Shown: positions 53,136-62,652, counted from the stretch's first letter. The stretch is 64,000 nucleotides of DNA from G963667915 sp965197385 (GCA_965197385.1 CBDANA010000006.1:434001-498000), one strand, 5' to 3'. Program-made: numbers and translations. The notes: a model not told the origin generated them from the letters alone.

Positions 53136-54439
53136 CTAGCAGGCTGCTGAAAAAGTCCGTGGAATGGGATCGACAGATCGATCCCGGCGTACTCCCATGC
53201 TCCCAATATTGCTGAAGGGAGCCACCTCATGCGCGGACACGATGAGCAGACCCATCACATGTTCAGTTACCGGTCGCCGGAACAGCGCGTGCCGGCCGAT
53301 CTTCCGCTCCGCGCGGTTCGCGCGCTGACGGATCACGCGCTGAAGACGATGTCGCGCAGGTTCGCCGGCCTGTACGCCAAGACGGGACGTCCGTCGATCC
53401 CGCCTGAGCCATTGTTGCGGGCCCTGTTGCTGCAGGTGCTGTACACGATCCGGAGCGAACGGCTGCTGCTGGAAGAGCTCAACGACAACCTGCTGTTCCG
53501 CTGGTTCGTCGGCTTGCATATGGACGACCCGGTCTGGCATCCCACGACGTTTACCAAGAATCGTGACCGGCTGCTGGCGGGGGATGGCGCGGCCGCCTTC
53601 GTTGATGCGGTCCAGGCCCACGCCCGGGCGGCCGGTCTGCTCTCGGACGAGCATTTCACGGTGGACGGGACGCAGTTGGAAGCCTGGGCCAGCCTGAAGA
53701 GCTTCCGATGCCGGGACGCCGCGCCGCGCGCGCCCCCCGATGACCCCGGGAATCCCACGGTCGACTTCCACGGCGAGCGGCGGCGCAACGACACGCACCA
53801 GTCGACGACTGATCCGGCGGCGATGCTGCATCGGAAGGGCCAAGGGAAGGAGGCGAAGCTGGCGTCTCTGGGCCACGTGCTGTTGGATAATCGGCAGGGG
53901 CTCGTCGCCAACGTCTGTGCGACCCACGCGACGGGGACCGCCGAACGCGAGGCGGCGGCACTGTTGCTGGAGGCCAGCGCGCCGCCGGGCAGCACGGTCG
54001 GAGCAGACAAGGGCTACGATGTGGCGAGCTTCGTCGCCGATGTCCGCGTCCGGGACGTCACGCCCCACGTGGCGCAGAAGGTCCGCTGGCGGGCGATTGA
54101 TGGTCGGCCCACCCGGCATGCGGGTTCTCACGTGAGTCAGCGGAAACGAAAACTCGTGGAACAGGTCTTTGGGTGGAGGCAGACCGTCGGTGGTTTGCGC
54201 AAGCTCCGGCCTCGCGGCGTCCCACTCGTCGAGTGGCAGCTCACTTTCGCCGCCACGGCCTATAACTTGGTCCGCCTGCGGAATCTGGAGGCGACGTGTC
54301 CCTGCTCGCCGGCCGCGCGTGTCGCCGGCCCCCTCATCGGGGTCAGCGCACACCCGTGCGCACGGTCGTCGGGCGGTCGTTACCCGCATGATGCTTAAGA
54401 AAACAGCCCGATACCCGGGTTCTTCAGCAGCCTGCTAGG
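53136..54439 (+). mobile_element. Intact IS5/IS1182-like element
   Basis: The ends are inverted repeats: AGCCCTAGCAGGCTGCTGAA is present at the left tip and its complement at the right. A single full transposase lies between. CTAG is found at both tips. The right tip supplies the last codons and stop of the neighbouring response regulator. Confidence 0.85.
53229..54398 (+). CDS. IS5/IS1182-like transposase
   Basis: A 389-residue DDE transposase: N-terminal DUF772-type domain (SYRSPEQRVPADLPLRAVRA, GLYAKTGRPSIPPEPLLRAL), then FTVDGTQLEAWASLKSFR with the first Asp, VGADKGYDVASFVADVR with the second, and RKLVEQVFGWRQTVGGLRKL with the Glu. It is undisrupted and flanked by matching ends, so it is the most likely autonomous element in the window. 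Confidence 0.93.
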   Translation: MRGHDEQTHHMFSYRSPEQRVPADLPLRAVRALTDHALKTMSRRFAGLYAKTGRPSIPPEPLLRALLLQVLYTIRSERLLLEELNDNLLFRWFVGLHMDDPVWHPTTFTKNRDRLLAGDGAAAFVDAVQAHARAAGLLSDEHFTVDGTQLEAWASLKSFRCRDAAPRAPPDDPGNPTVDFHGERRRNDTHQSTTDPAAMLHRKGQGKEAKLASLGHVLLDNRQGLVANVCATHATGTAEREAAALLLEASAPPGSTVGADKGYDVASFVADVRVRDVTPHVAQKVRWRAIDGRPTRHAGSHVSQRKRKLVEQVFGWRQTVGGLRKLRPRGVPLVEWQLTFAATAYNLVRLRNLEATCPCSPAARVAGPLIGVSAHPCARSSGGRYPHDA

Positions 54440-55649
54440 GCTGCTGACTCGCGTCTTCTTCAGCGTCAGCCATGACCTTGATGCGCTCGATCTCCTCCCG
54501 AACGAGCCGCTCGGCCACCTGGGAGACCGCTCGACTCACGGTGTCACGCACGGCCTGGTCGATGACCTGCTCGAGAACCCGGCGGGTGATGTCCGCGACC
54601 AGCCGCTCGGTCGCGAGCGAGGCTGCGGCCCGACCTCCGGGCGTGTCGGGCGGAGCGGACCACTGTTGCTCGGCGGCCAGCAGGGCAGAAAACATTTCGG
54701 CAAGCGACACGCCGGCGGCCGGGGGCGGGCCAGGGCTCACCGGCTGGGCTGGCGGGGCGATGCCCGATTCCAGCGTGGGGAATTCGACCGCTGACGGTGC
54801 CGCCTTCGGCTCCACGGGAGTCTCCACCGGCACGGCCGACTCCACCGCCGCGGTCGGCGGCTGGTCACCGAGCGTCCCCAACGCGTCGTGCAACTGGTCG
54901 AAATAGGTGTCCAGCGATTCTCTGGACGTGGAAGACACCTCGCTGGCATCCGTCCCTGCGGCCGCCAGCGCCGGTCCCGCGGCCCCAGGCTCCGGGGCCG
55001 GGGCCGCCACGGGAATCTCCACCGGCACGGCCGACTCCACCGCCGCGGTCGGCGGCTGGTCACCGAGCGTCCCCAACTCGCCGGCCAACCGGCCTACATA
55101 GGTGTCCAGCCCTTCGCTGGACGTGGAGGACACCTCGCTGGCATCCGTCCCTGCGGTCGCCAGCGCGGCCGCCAGCGCCGATCCCGCGGCGCCAGGCTTC
55201 GGGGCCGGGGCGCCCTCGGCGGTGTCAATGCCCACGGCGTCCTGCTGGTCCAACGACGCCGTCCAGAGTGAGGCCGGGCGCTTGCCTTCGAGCAGCTCAT
55301 GCACGCGGTTGATCACCATCTGCGGCTCGAACGGCTTGACCATGATGCCGTCGCAACCAATCGCCTTCGCGCGCGCCTCGTCCACCGGCTCGTAGGCGCC
55401 GGTCAGCAAGACCACCGGGATGTGCGCCAACGCCGGATCCTCCTTGATGAAGGCGGAGACCTCGTAGCCGTCGCGCTCCGGCATGGTGACGTCGGTCAGC
55501 ACGATGTCGGGTGGCTCCTCGCGAATACGGTCGATGGCCGCCTGGCCGTCACCAACCGCGGTCACCTGCACGTCCTCATCGGCGAAGGTCAACTCAATGA
55601 CCCGCTGAATCGTGACGCTGTCATCGGCCAACAGCAATCGATGCGGCAT
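54435..55649 (-). CDS. Response regulator with long disordered duplicated linker
   Basis: A 404-residue protein. The receiver domain (1-120) has acidic D9/D10, phosphoacceptor D53 (IVLTDVTMPERDG), T83 and K105 (VKPFEP). A proline/alanine-rich linker follows with a near-exact duplication of about 60 residues (ALAAAGTDASEVSSTS ... LGTLGDQPPTAAVESAVPVE, twice), then a C-terminal amphipathic helix (RRVLEQVIDQAVRDTVSRAV, LVREEIERIKVMADAE). No output DNA-binding domain is present. The stop is formed at the IS tip, so a few original C-terminal residues may be lost. Confidence 0.85.
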   Translation of the reverse strand: MPHRLLLADDSVTIQRVIELTFADEDVQVTAVGDGQAAIDRIREEPPDIVLTDVTMPERDGYEVSAFIKEDPALAHIPVVLLTGAYEPVDEARAKAIGCDGIMVKPFEPQMVINRVHELLEGKRPASLWTASLDQQDAVGIDTAEGAPAPKPGAAGSALAAALATAGTDASEVSSTSSEGLDTYVGRLAGELGTLGDQPPTAAVESAVPVEIPVAAPAPEPGAAGPALAAAGTDASEVSSTSRESLDTYFDQLHDALGTLGDQPPTAAVESAVPVETPVEPKAAPSAVEFPTLESGIAPPAQPVSPGPPPAAGVSLAEMFSALLAAEQQWSAPPDTPGGRAAASLATERLVADITRRVLEQVIDQAVRDTVSRAVSQVAERLVREEIERIKVMADAEEDASQQP

Positions 55650-55733
55650 TCTCGCTGGAGCGTATCTGCCGGCGCAGTCGAGGTCAAGCTGCGGCGCGCG
55701 TGGACCGCGGGAATACTCGGACGGGTTCTCGTC

Positions 55734-56135
55734 TCACGCCGGTGCGCGCCGTACGTGGTCACGGATGAAATCGACGATTTGCTGCATGAACGTCCCTGGC
55801 GGAAAGACTCCCATGATACCCAGCGCGCGCAGTTTCGGGACGTCCACGTCGGGAATAATGCCGCCGACAACCACCAGGACGTCGTCGACCTTCCGCGCCT
55901 TGAGCAACTCCACGACCCGGGGACAGATGTGATTGTGTGCGCCCGACAGAATGGACAGCCCGATGACGTCGGCATCCTCCTGCACCGCTGCGTCGACGAT
56001 CTGCTCCGGCGTCTGCCGCAACCCGGTATAGATGACTTCCATCCCGGCGTCCCGGAGCGCCCTGGCGATGACCTTGGCGCCCCGATCGTGCCCGTCGAGA
56101 CCGGGCTTGGCGATGATGACACGAATCGTTCGCAT
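55734..56135 (-). CDS. Methylmalonyl-CoA mutase, cobalamin-binding subunit
   Basis: A 133-residue B12-binding protein: MRTIRVIIAKPGLDGHDRGA has the D14-x-H16-x-x-G19 motif that ligates cobalamin through the histidine, followed by GLSILSGAHNH and VVVGGIIPDVDVPKLRALGI. It is the separate small subunit of a split mutase. It follows the large subunit by 14 bases. Together they interconvert succinyl-CoA and (R)-methylmalonyl-CoA in propionate metabolism, or a related acyl-CoA pair. Confidence 0.92.
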   Translation of the reverse strand: MRTIRVIIAKPGLDGHDRGAKVIARALRDAGMEVIYTGLRQTPEQIVDAAVQEDADVIGLSILSGAHNHICPRVVELLKARKVDDVLVVVGGIIPDVDVPKLRALGIMGVFPPGTFMQQIVDFIRDHVRRAPA

Positions 56136-56149
56136 ATGGCGCTCGGGCC

Positions 56150-57790
56150 TCAAATCGCGGGCGTTTCCTCGTACTCGCCCCACACGTCCCGGAGCGCGTC
56201 ACACATCTCGCCGAGCGTCGCATAGGCGCGCACGGCCTCGAGCAACGGTGGCATCAGATTATCGCGGCTTCGCGCCGCCGCACGGAGGGCATCCACGCTT
56301 CGGGACAGTCGGTCGGCATCACGGGTCCCCCGCAGCCCGTGTACCCGTTCGACCTGCTGCTCGGCCACCGATTCGTCGATATAGAGCCTCGGTACATCCG
56401 GCGTCTCACCCTCGACGTAGTCGTTCACACCGACGATCACCTGCTCGCCACGTTCCACCGCCCGCTGCGCCTCGTACGCGCTTTCGGAGATTTCTCGCTG
56501 CGGATACCCTTCCTCGATGGCTGCCACCATGCCGCCCAGATCGTCGATCCGACGAAAATATTCACGCGCACCTGACTCCAGACTCGACGTCAACGTCTCG
56601 AGGTAATAGGACCCGCCGAGCGGATCCGTCACGTCCACGACGCCGCTCTCGTGTGCAATGATCTGCTGCGTGCGCAGCGCTAGCGTGGCCGCCTCGACTG
56701 TCGGCAGCGACAAGGCCTCGTCGAGCGAGTTCGTGTGCAGCGAGTTCGTGCCTCCGAGGACGGCGGCCAGCGCCTGCAGCGCCGTCCGAACGACGTTGTT
56801 GTACGGCTGCTGCGCGGTGAGCGACACGCCGGCGGTCTGCGTGTGGAAGCGCAGCTTCCACGAGCGTTCGTCGCGCGCGCCGAACTGCTCGCGCATCACC
56901 TGGCTCCAGAGCCTGCGCGCCGCCCGATACTTCGCGATTTCTTCGAAGAGGTCGTTGTGAGCGTTAAAGAAAAACGACATGCGCGGCACGAAGGCATCTA
57001 CGTCGAGCCCCGCATCGACGCCGTACCGGACGTACTCGATGCCGTCCCGCAGCGTAAACGCCAGTTCCTGGAGCGCGGTCGCGCCGGCTTCGCGGATGTG
57101 ATACCCGCTCACCGAGATCGTATTCCACCGCGGCACGCGCGCCGCGCAGAACCCGAAGACGTCGGTCACCAAGCGCATCGAGGGCGCCGGCGGGTAGATG
57201 TACTCCTTCTGGGCGATGTACTCCTTGAGGATATCGTTCTGAATCGTACCGGAGATGTCGCGCCACGCGGCGCCCTGCTGCTCCGCCACGACGAGGTACA
57301 TCGCCAGCAATATCGCCGCGGGCGAGTTGATCGTCATCGAAGTCGTGATCGAGGACAGTGGAATCTCGGCGAAGAGCCGTTCCATGTCGGCGAGCGAGGC
57401 GATGCTGACGCCGCATCTGCCAACCTCACCGAGCGCGAGTGGATGGTCCGGATCGCGGCCCATCAGCGTCGGCAGATCGAAGGCCACGCTCAATCCGGTT
57501 CCGCCAGCCTCGAGCAGATGTCGGTAGCGCCGGTTCGTCTCTTCGGGCGTCCCGAAGCCGGCGAACTGGCGCATCGTCCAGAGCTTGCCGGCATAGCCGT
57601 CCCGATGGATCCCGCGGGTGAAAGGAAACTCGCCGGGGTCGCTCAGGTCGCGCTCGTAGTCGAGCGCCGAGACGTGCGCTGGCGTGTAGACCGGGTCGAT
57701 CGTGCGCCCGGACGTCGTGCGGAACCGGTCCGGCCGTTCATCGCGCGTCGGTTCCGCCGTCGCCGAGGTGCCGCGCTTGCCTGCAGTCAT
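56150..57790 (-). CDS. Methylmalonyl-CoA mutase, large (catalytic) subunit
   Basis: A 546-residue TIM-barrel subunit: FTRGIHRDGYAGKLWTMRQF, AGFGTPEETNRRYRHLLEAG, AFDLPTLMGRDPDHP, SITTSMTINSPAAILLAMY, SVSGYHIREAGATALQELAF and GGTNSLHTNSLDEALSLPT. RQFAGFGT and the LHTNSLDEAL segment identify the methylmalonyl-CoA/isobutyryl-CoA mutase group. The cobalamin domain is on the next gene. Start chosen at 57790 (MTAGKRGTS), with no strong ribosome binding site visible. Confidence 0.93.
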   Translation of the reverse strand: MTAGKRGTSATAEPTRDERPDRFRTTSGRTIDPVYTPAHVSALDYERDLSDPGEFPFTRGIHRDGYAGKLWTMRQFAGFGTPEETNRRYRHLLEAGGTGLSVAFDLPTLMGRDPDHPLALGEVGRCGVSIASLADMERLFAEIPLSSITTSMTINSPAAILLAMYLVVAEQQGAAWRDISGTIQNDILKEYIAQKEYIYPPAPSMRLVTDVFGFCAARVPRWNTISVSGYHIREAGATALQELAFTLRDGIEYVRYGVDAGLDVDAFVPRMSFFFNAHNDLFEEIAKYRAARRLWSQVMREQFGARDERSWKLRFHTQTAGVSLTAQQPYNNVVRTALQALAAVLGGTNSLHTNSLDEALSLPTVEAATLALRTQQIIAHESGVVDVTDPLGGSYYLETLTSSLESGAREYFRRIDDLGGMVAAIEEGYPQREISESAYEAQRAVERGEQVIVGVNDYVEGETPDVPRLYIDESVAEQQVERVHGLRGTRDADRLSRSVDALRAAARSRDNLMPPLLEAVRAYATLGEMCDALRDVWGEYEETPAI

Positions 57791-58103
57791 GGTGAATCGA
57801 GACGGCGCACCGGACAATCCGCATTCACAACCTTCCACTGACGAAACTGAAGCCCAGCATAGGCGCTGTACGCCACGAAATCAACGGGCCGGGCGTCTGA
57901 CAGACCCCGTACGCGCAGCCCCAGGCCTGGCGCTGCCGGCCCTGGCTCGCGTCTACCGGCGCGCCCCCGTCCCGACAGCCAGCGGGTGAAAACCCGCGCA
58001 ACTCCTGGGCACTATTGAGGCTAGAATTCATCCAGCGTGCGCGGGCGCCGGCCGACGACGACCGGATCGATCTCGACGAGAACCGAATGAGTCACGGCAT
58101 AGC
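57791..58103. other. Divergent intergenic region between mutase and glutamate dehydrogenase
   Basis: The region should hold both promoters. I see a -10-like TAGAAT at 58022-58027 pointing right, without a good -35, and a small GCGGGT-GAAA-ACCCGC hairpin at 57982-57997. No cobalamin riboswitch is recognisable. Confidence 0.4.
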
Positions 58104-59336
58104 ATGTTCGACGCCATGCTGCAGGAATTCGGCAGCGCCGCCGAACGACTCGACCTGGAACCGGGCATCTGGGAGATCCTGACCCATCCAAAGCGCCAGA
58201 TCATCGTGTCGTGCCCCGTGCAGATGGACGACGGCTCGGTCAAGGTCTTCACGGGATACCGGGTGCAGTACAGCCTCATGCTCGGCCCATGCAAAGGCGG
58301 AATTCGGTATCACCCCGGCGTCACGCCCGACGAGATGACGGCGCTCGCCGCCTGGATGACGTGGAAGTGCGCGATCGCCCACATCCCGTTCGGCGGCGCC
58401 AAAGGCGGCGTTGTCTGCGATCCGGCGACGCTGTCGCCTCGGGAGCTCGAGGCGCTGACGCGACGCTACATCGCCGAGATTGTCGACGCCATCGGCCCAG
58501 AGAAGGACATCCCGGCTCCCGACGTCAACACGAACGCACAGATCATGGCCTGGGTGATGGACACGTGCTCCATGCATACCGGCCACACCGTCACCGCGGT
58601 GGTCACCGGCAAGCCGGTCGAGATGGGCGGCTCCTTGGGGCGCCGTGAGGCGACCGGCCGTGGTGTCACCATCGTCACGCGTGAGGCGGCCCAGCATCTC
58701 GGCCTAGACATCACGCAGGCCACCGTAGCCATCCAGGGCTTCGGGAACGTCGGCTCGGTCACGGCCGCCCTGCTTTCCGACCTGGGCGCGAAGGTCGTGG
58801 CCGTCGCCGACCATGGCGGTGGCGTGCACGATCCGCGCGGGCTGGACATCGCCGCGCTCCAGCGGCACGTCGAGGCGCATCGGACCGTGGGAGGGTATCC
58901 CGACGCCGATTCGCTCGACGGCCCGCAGCTGTTCGAACTCGGCGTGGACGTCCTGGTCCCGGCAGCGCTTGGCAACCAGATCACGGCTGAAAACGCGCCT
59001 CGGATCAAGGCCAAGATCATCGCGGAGGGAGCGAACGGGCCGACGACGCCGAACGCCCACCGGTTACTGCACGAACGCGGCGTGTTCGTCATCCCGGATA
59101 TCCTGGCCAACAGCGGCGGCGTGAGCGCCTCGTACTTCGAGTGGGTCCAGGATCGATACGGCTATTTCTGGACGGAACAGGAAGTCAATGACCGGCTCGA
59201 GCGCAAAATGTGCGAGGCCTTCGCCGACGTGCTCGAGACGTCGCTCACGTTCGAGGTCGATCTGCGGACGGCGGTCTACATCGTCGCCATCAGACGCGTG
59301 GCGACCGCCACGCGCATGCGCAGAATGTACGCCTGA
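58104..59336 (+). CDS. Glu/Leu/Phe/Val dehydrogenase (NAD-type glutamate dehydrogenase)
   Basis: A 410-residue enzyme of the hexameric family: MDDGSVKVFTGYRVQYSLML, GPCKGGIRYHPGVTPDEMTA with the substrate lysine, PFGGAKGGVVCDP with the catalytic lysine, the nucleotide site AIQGFGNVGSVTA and LANSGGVSASYFEWVQD. It interconverts glutamate with 2-oxoglutarate and ammonia; the A-I-Q-G-F-G-N-V-G type fits an NAD-linked catabolic enzyme. The start at 58104 lacks a clear ribosome binding site and the N terminus is a few residues short. Confidence 0.93.
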   Translation: MFDAMLQEFGSAAERLDLEPGIWEILTHPKRQIIVSCPVQMDDGSVKVFTGYRVQYSLMLGPCKGGIRYHPGVTPDEMTALAAWMTWKCAIAHIPFGGAKGGVVCDPATLSPRELEALTRRYIAEIVDAIGPEKDIPAPDVNTNAQIMAWVMDTCSMHTGHTVTAVVTGKPVEMGGSLGRREATGRGVTIVTREAAQHLGLDITQATVAIQGFGNVGSVTAALLSDLGAKVVAVADHGGGVHDPRGLDIAALQRHVEAHRTVGGYPDADSLDGPQLFELGVDVLVPAALGNQITAENAPRIKAKIIAEGANGPTTPNAHRLLHERGVFVIPDILANSGGVSASYFEWVQDRYGYFWTEQEVNDRLERKMCEAFADVLETSLTFEVDLRTAVYIVAIRRVATATRMRRMYA

Positions 59337-59664
59337 AGATTGGAGGGCGTTCGGCGCTTGGACGCCGCAGGGCCTGTCGCCGGCCTAAGGCCCCCCGGGT
59401 GGGCTTCGATCACTCGCGGGGACCCCATGCACCCCGGCTCAGCCCTCCGCGCCCGCGGGGGCCCCTACCCGGCGCCACCCGCGGCAGCGACACCGTAGCT
59501 CTTGGCTCTTGGCTCTTGGCTCTCGGCTCTCGGACGATCCCGCAGCGCGACAGCCGGGCGCGGGGTGAGTCGCGTCGGGCGACGTCGAGGCCGGGCGGTG
59601 GAATGGGAGTCGCCGACCAGGGAGCGCTCGCGCGCGTGCGGGATCCCGTGTGCGCTACAGGATC
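59337..59664. other. Convergent intergenic region with heptamer repeat
   Basis: No gene is seen between two convergent stops. It contains five GCTCTYG-type heptamers (59498-59533: GCTCTTG three times, then GCTCTCG twice). The same heptamer in inverse orientation lies at 50715, also just after a stop codon. Confidence 0.6.
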
Positions 59665-62652
59665 TCAGTCGGTGGGCACCGGCTTGAGGATCACGCCGCG
59701 CTGTTCCTTGCCGTTCATCTTCACGACGACCGGCGTGTCGAGCCGGATGTGGCGCACGAACGTCAATTCGGTCATCGCCGGCTGCGCCGCCAGCCAAGCC
59801 CAGTCCACGAACCCCTTTCCGGCTTCCGGGTTGACCGTGAAGTAGCCGACCCGGCTCACCGTGATGTTCTGGAAGAAATGCGATCCCTGCGACGGCGTGA
59901 CGTGTCTGTCGTCGAACCCTGCCTCGATGATCACCCGCGCCCCGGCGATCTGATCCCAGGTGACCGGCACGCCCAGATGCGGGTCGCGCGAACCCCATCG
60001 CCCGGCACCGATCAGCAGATAGGGCACTCCGTCCGCGAGCAGCGACGCATTGAGCCTCGCGATCTCGGCCGCGATGTCAATCGTTCGCGACCGGTCGAAC
60101 GTGGCGGCATTCACGACCACGAGATCCCGCACCTGGTCCACGAGACCGTGCCCCAGCACGGCGTCGCTCGCACACACCAGATCCTCGCTGGCGACGTCGC
60201 CCACCTCGAGCTCGCTCAGCTCGCGGGACAGCGCGACCGGCCGGAGCTGGAGAAAGGCGAACTCGGCCGCCTGGCCCCCGGGCGGACGCAGGTTGCAGGC
60301 GAACTCGATCTCCACCGGGCCCCCGGTCGCCCGGCGGCCGACCTCGAGGAGCGACTCGATCAGCGGAGCCAGCGGAAACACGCCGTGTTTCAAGACCGGC
60401 GCGAAGCTCACAAGCCGGACGCCCGGTCGAGCTACTCCGTCGTAGATGACGTCGTTCTCCGGGGAGAACGTCGATCCAAGAAACGCCAGAGTGCCATCGG
60501 CCTCGGCCACGGCCAGCCCGAACTGCTTCAGCTCGAAGCGGGAGCTCCCGGGCTCCGACGTCGCGCCGTCCCCGACCTGCAACGCGTAGAACGACCGCTG
60601 CGAATTACGCAGCATGTCGTCGACCGATGAGAACTGCAGGACGTTCTGCGGATACGCGGGACAGAAGCGGAAGCACGTATCACCGTCGACGACGGTGGCC
60701 CCTAGCCCGAGCGCGACAGCGGCGATCCCATCCTCGGCGGCACTGGGCGCGACCGGGTAGAAATTGTGGGACTGGGCCACACCGGCAATGTCCGGATAGA
60801 AGCGATCGGCATGCCGGACTCCGCTGACCTTCTGGACGATCACGGCCATCTTCTCTTCTTCGAGTCGATAGGGTGACGCGCTCAGATACTGCTTGGACCG
60901 ATGCCGGAACATCGAGACGTAGACCGCCTTCACCGCGTCGAGCAGACGACGTAACCGTCGGGTCGGATCCGGCTCGTCATTCGGCAGCATCACTGTTTCG
61001 TAGACGCCGGCGAACGGCTGGTACGGTGAATCCTCGAGCAAACTCGACGATCGGACCGCCAGCGGATAGCTCATCATCTGGACCAGCTCGCCGAGCTGAT
61101 GCTGGATCGGCGCCGGAAACCCCGCTGACCGAAAACGCTCGATCAACTCGTTATCATCCTCGCACGCGATTGCGAAGTCCCGCAGGTCGTTCGTATCCAG
61201 GAACCGGTCGAAGACCTCGGTCGCGAGCACGACAGCGGGCGGTACGCTGATGCGAATCTCAGGAAATTTCGACTCGAGGCTCTCGTCGGCGAGTAGCGAG
61301 TGCGCAAAGGCCAGGCCGCGCCCCTTGCCGCCCAGGGAACCGGCGCCGATCCGGCCAAACGTGCGCGTCGGATCGAACTGCTCGGGGTCGAAGTCGGCCA
61401 CGATGCCGCGATGCCGCTGCTCGTTGTACGTGTGGATGGCTCGAATGAGCACGTCGCGCAGCCCTTCGACCGTCCCGTAATCCGAGACGTGGCGCGGACG
61501 GAGGAAGTGTGCGAGCTCGAACTCGGTGCGCGCTTTCAACCAGCGGGAAAAATGATTGCGCGCACCGTGAAAGGCCACGCTCTCTGGGGGCGCCGCGCGC
61601 AGCTGCACTTCGAGCTGCCGTAGATCTTTCGCCACGGACACGACCGAACCGTCAGGCCGGCGGAAGACGAAGTCGCCGAACCCGAAGCCGTCCACCATGA
61701 ACTGCCGCAGGCTGTGCAGAAGAAATGGAGAGCCCTTGCGGACGTATGACGTACCGAGCGCCTTTGCGCGTGCCGCGTGGTCGGTCGCGCGGGAGCCCGA
61801 CTGCAGCATGATGGGCACATCGGGCTGCAACTCGCGCACGCGCTCGGCGAATTCGAATCCGGCCTCCGGGTCAATCTCACCGCCTCGCGGAAACGCGATG
61901 TCCGAGATCACCCCGAGTACGTCATTCTGATACTTCTCGAAGTACGCCCAGGCCTCCTCGTACGACGTGCAGAGCAGAATCTTCGGCCGCGCCTGGATAC
62001 GCATGAGCTTGTGCGAGCGGTTCATCCCGTCGGGCAGCAGGCGGTCCGAATGCCGCATCAGCTCCGTGTAGATCACCGGAAGAAAGGACGAGTAGAACCG
62101 CACACTGTCTTCGATCACGATGATGGCCTGCACCCCCATCTCGCCGGTGTCACGCGCCAGGTTCATCCGGTCCTCGACGTACTTGACGATGGCCAGCAGG
62201 ATCCGCACATCGCCCTGCCACAGGAACACGCGGTTGATGGGCGTAACCGCCGCGGCGCCTGCGAAGCTCTGCACGTCACGGATGTCGTAGGCCAGACCGA
62301 TGACCGGCGTCGCCACGCCGGCATCCGCGATGCCTCGGGCGAGTGTCGAGGCGCTCATGTCGCCGACGTGCATCGTCGTGATGATCAGATCGTAGCGGCT
62401 CGTGTCCCTGGACAGCGCGATCGCCTCGGCGCCAGTGGATACCCGCGTCAGCCGTGGCGTGTGGTGCAGATCGAGATCGAGGAACTCCGTGAGCATCACC
62501 TCGCTGAGCCGGCCGTCCTCGGCGAGGATGAACGAGTCGTAGAGCGTGGAAACGAGGAGGATGTCGTTGACGCGATAGAGGCAGAGATCTTGGAAGCTAC
62601 GAAGCCGGCTTCCGGAGGAGAGCGACAGATGGTCGGGCCGAGGGTCGGACAT
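59665..62652 (-). CDS. PEP/pyruvate-binding domain protein with receiver-like N-terminal half
   Basis: A 995-residue multidomain protein. The first 350 residues contain two receiver-like segments (NDILLVSTLYDSFILAEDGR, SRYDLIITTMHVGDMS; and GVQAIIVIEDSVRFYSSFLP, VLGVISDIAFPRGGEIDPEA). The second half carries the PPDK/PEP-synthase ATP-grasp domain: RIGAGSLGGKGRGLAFAHSL, SYPLAVRSSSLLEDSPYQPF, AGVYETVMLPND and EEEKMAVIVQKV. It lacks the phosphohistidine swivel and the PEP-binding barrel of PpsA. A role linking signalling to phosphotransfer is likely but not defined. Confidence 0.8.
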   Translation of the reverse strand: MSDPRPDHLSLSSGSRLRSFQDLCLYRVNDILLVSTLYDSFILAEDGRLSEVMLTEFLDLDLHHTPRLTRVSTGAEAIALSRDTSRYDLIITTMHVGDMSASTLARGIADAGVATPVIGLAYDIRDVQSFAGAAAVTPINRVFLWQGDVRILLAIVKYVEDRMNLARDTGEMGVQAIIVIEDSVRFYSSFLPVIYTELMRHSDRLLPDGMNRSHKLMRIQARPKILLCTSYEEAWAYFEKYQNDVLGVISDIAFPRGGEIDPEAGFEFAERVRELQPDVPIMLQSGSRATDHAARAKALGTSYVRKGSPFLLHSLRQFMVDGFGFGDFVFRRPDGSVVSVAKDLRQLEVQLRAAPPESVAFHGARNHFSRWLKARTEFELAHFLRPRHVSDYGTVEGLRDVLIRAIHTYNEQRHRGIVADFDPEQFDPTRTFGRIGAGSLGGKGRGLAFAHSLLADESLESKFPEIRISVPPAVVLATEVFDRFLDTNDLRDFAIACEDDNELIERFRSAGFPAPIQHQLGELVQMMSYPLAVRSSSLLEDSPYQPFAGVYETVMLPNDEPDPTRRLRRLLDAVKAVYVSMFRHRSKQYLSASPYRLEEEKMAVIVQKVSGVRHADRFYPDIAGVAQSHNFYPVAPSAAEDGIAAVALGLGATVVDGDTCFRFCPAYPQNVLQFSSVDDMLRNSQRSFYALQVGDGATSEPGSSRFELKQFGLAVAEADGTLAFLGSTFSPENDVIYDGVARPGVRLVSFAPVLKHGVFPLAPLIESLLEVGRRATGGPVEIEFACNLRPPGGQAAEFAFLQLRPVALSRELSELEVGDVASEDLVCASDAVLGHGLVDQVRDLVVVNAATFDRSRTIDIAAEIARLNASLLADGVPYLLIGAGRWGSRDPHLGVPVTWDQIAGARVIIEAGFDDRHVTPSQGSHFFQNITVSRVGYFTVNPEAGKGFVDWAWLAAQPAMTELTFVRHIRLDTPVVVKMNGKEQRGVILKPVPTD

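Noticed and set aside
53136..54389. A 417-codon minus-strand frame opposite the intact transposase
   Set aside because: Shadow of the IS5/IS1182-like transposase; no family match and no ribosome binding site.
57791..58103. Cobalamin riboswitch upstream of the mutase
   Set aside because: No B12-box-like GCCACTG or the expected leader folding could be seen in the 313-base interval.
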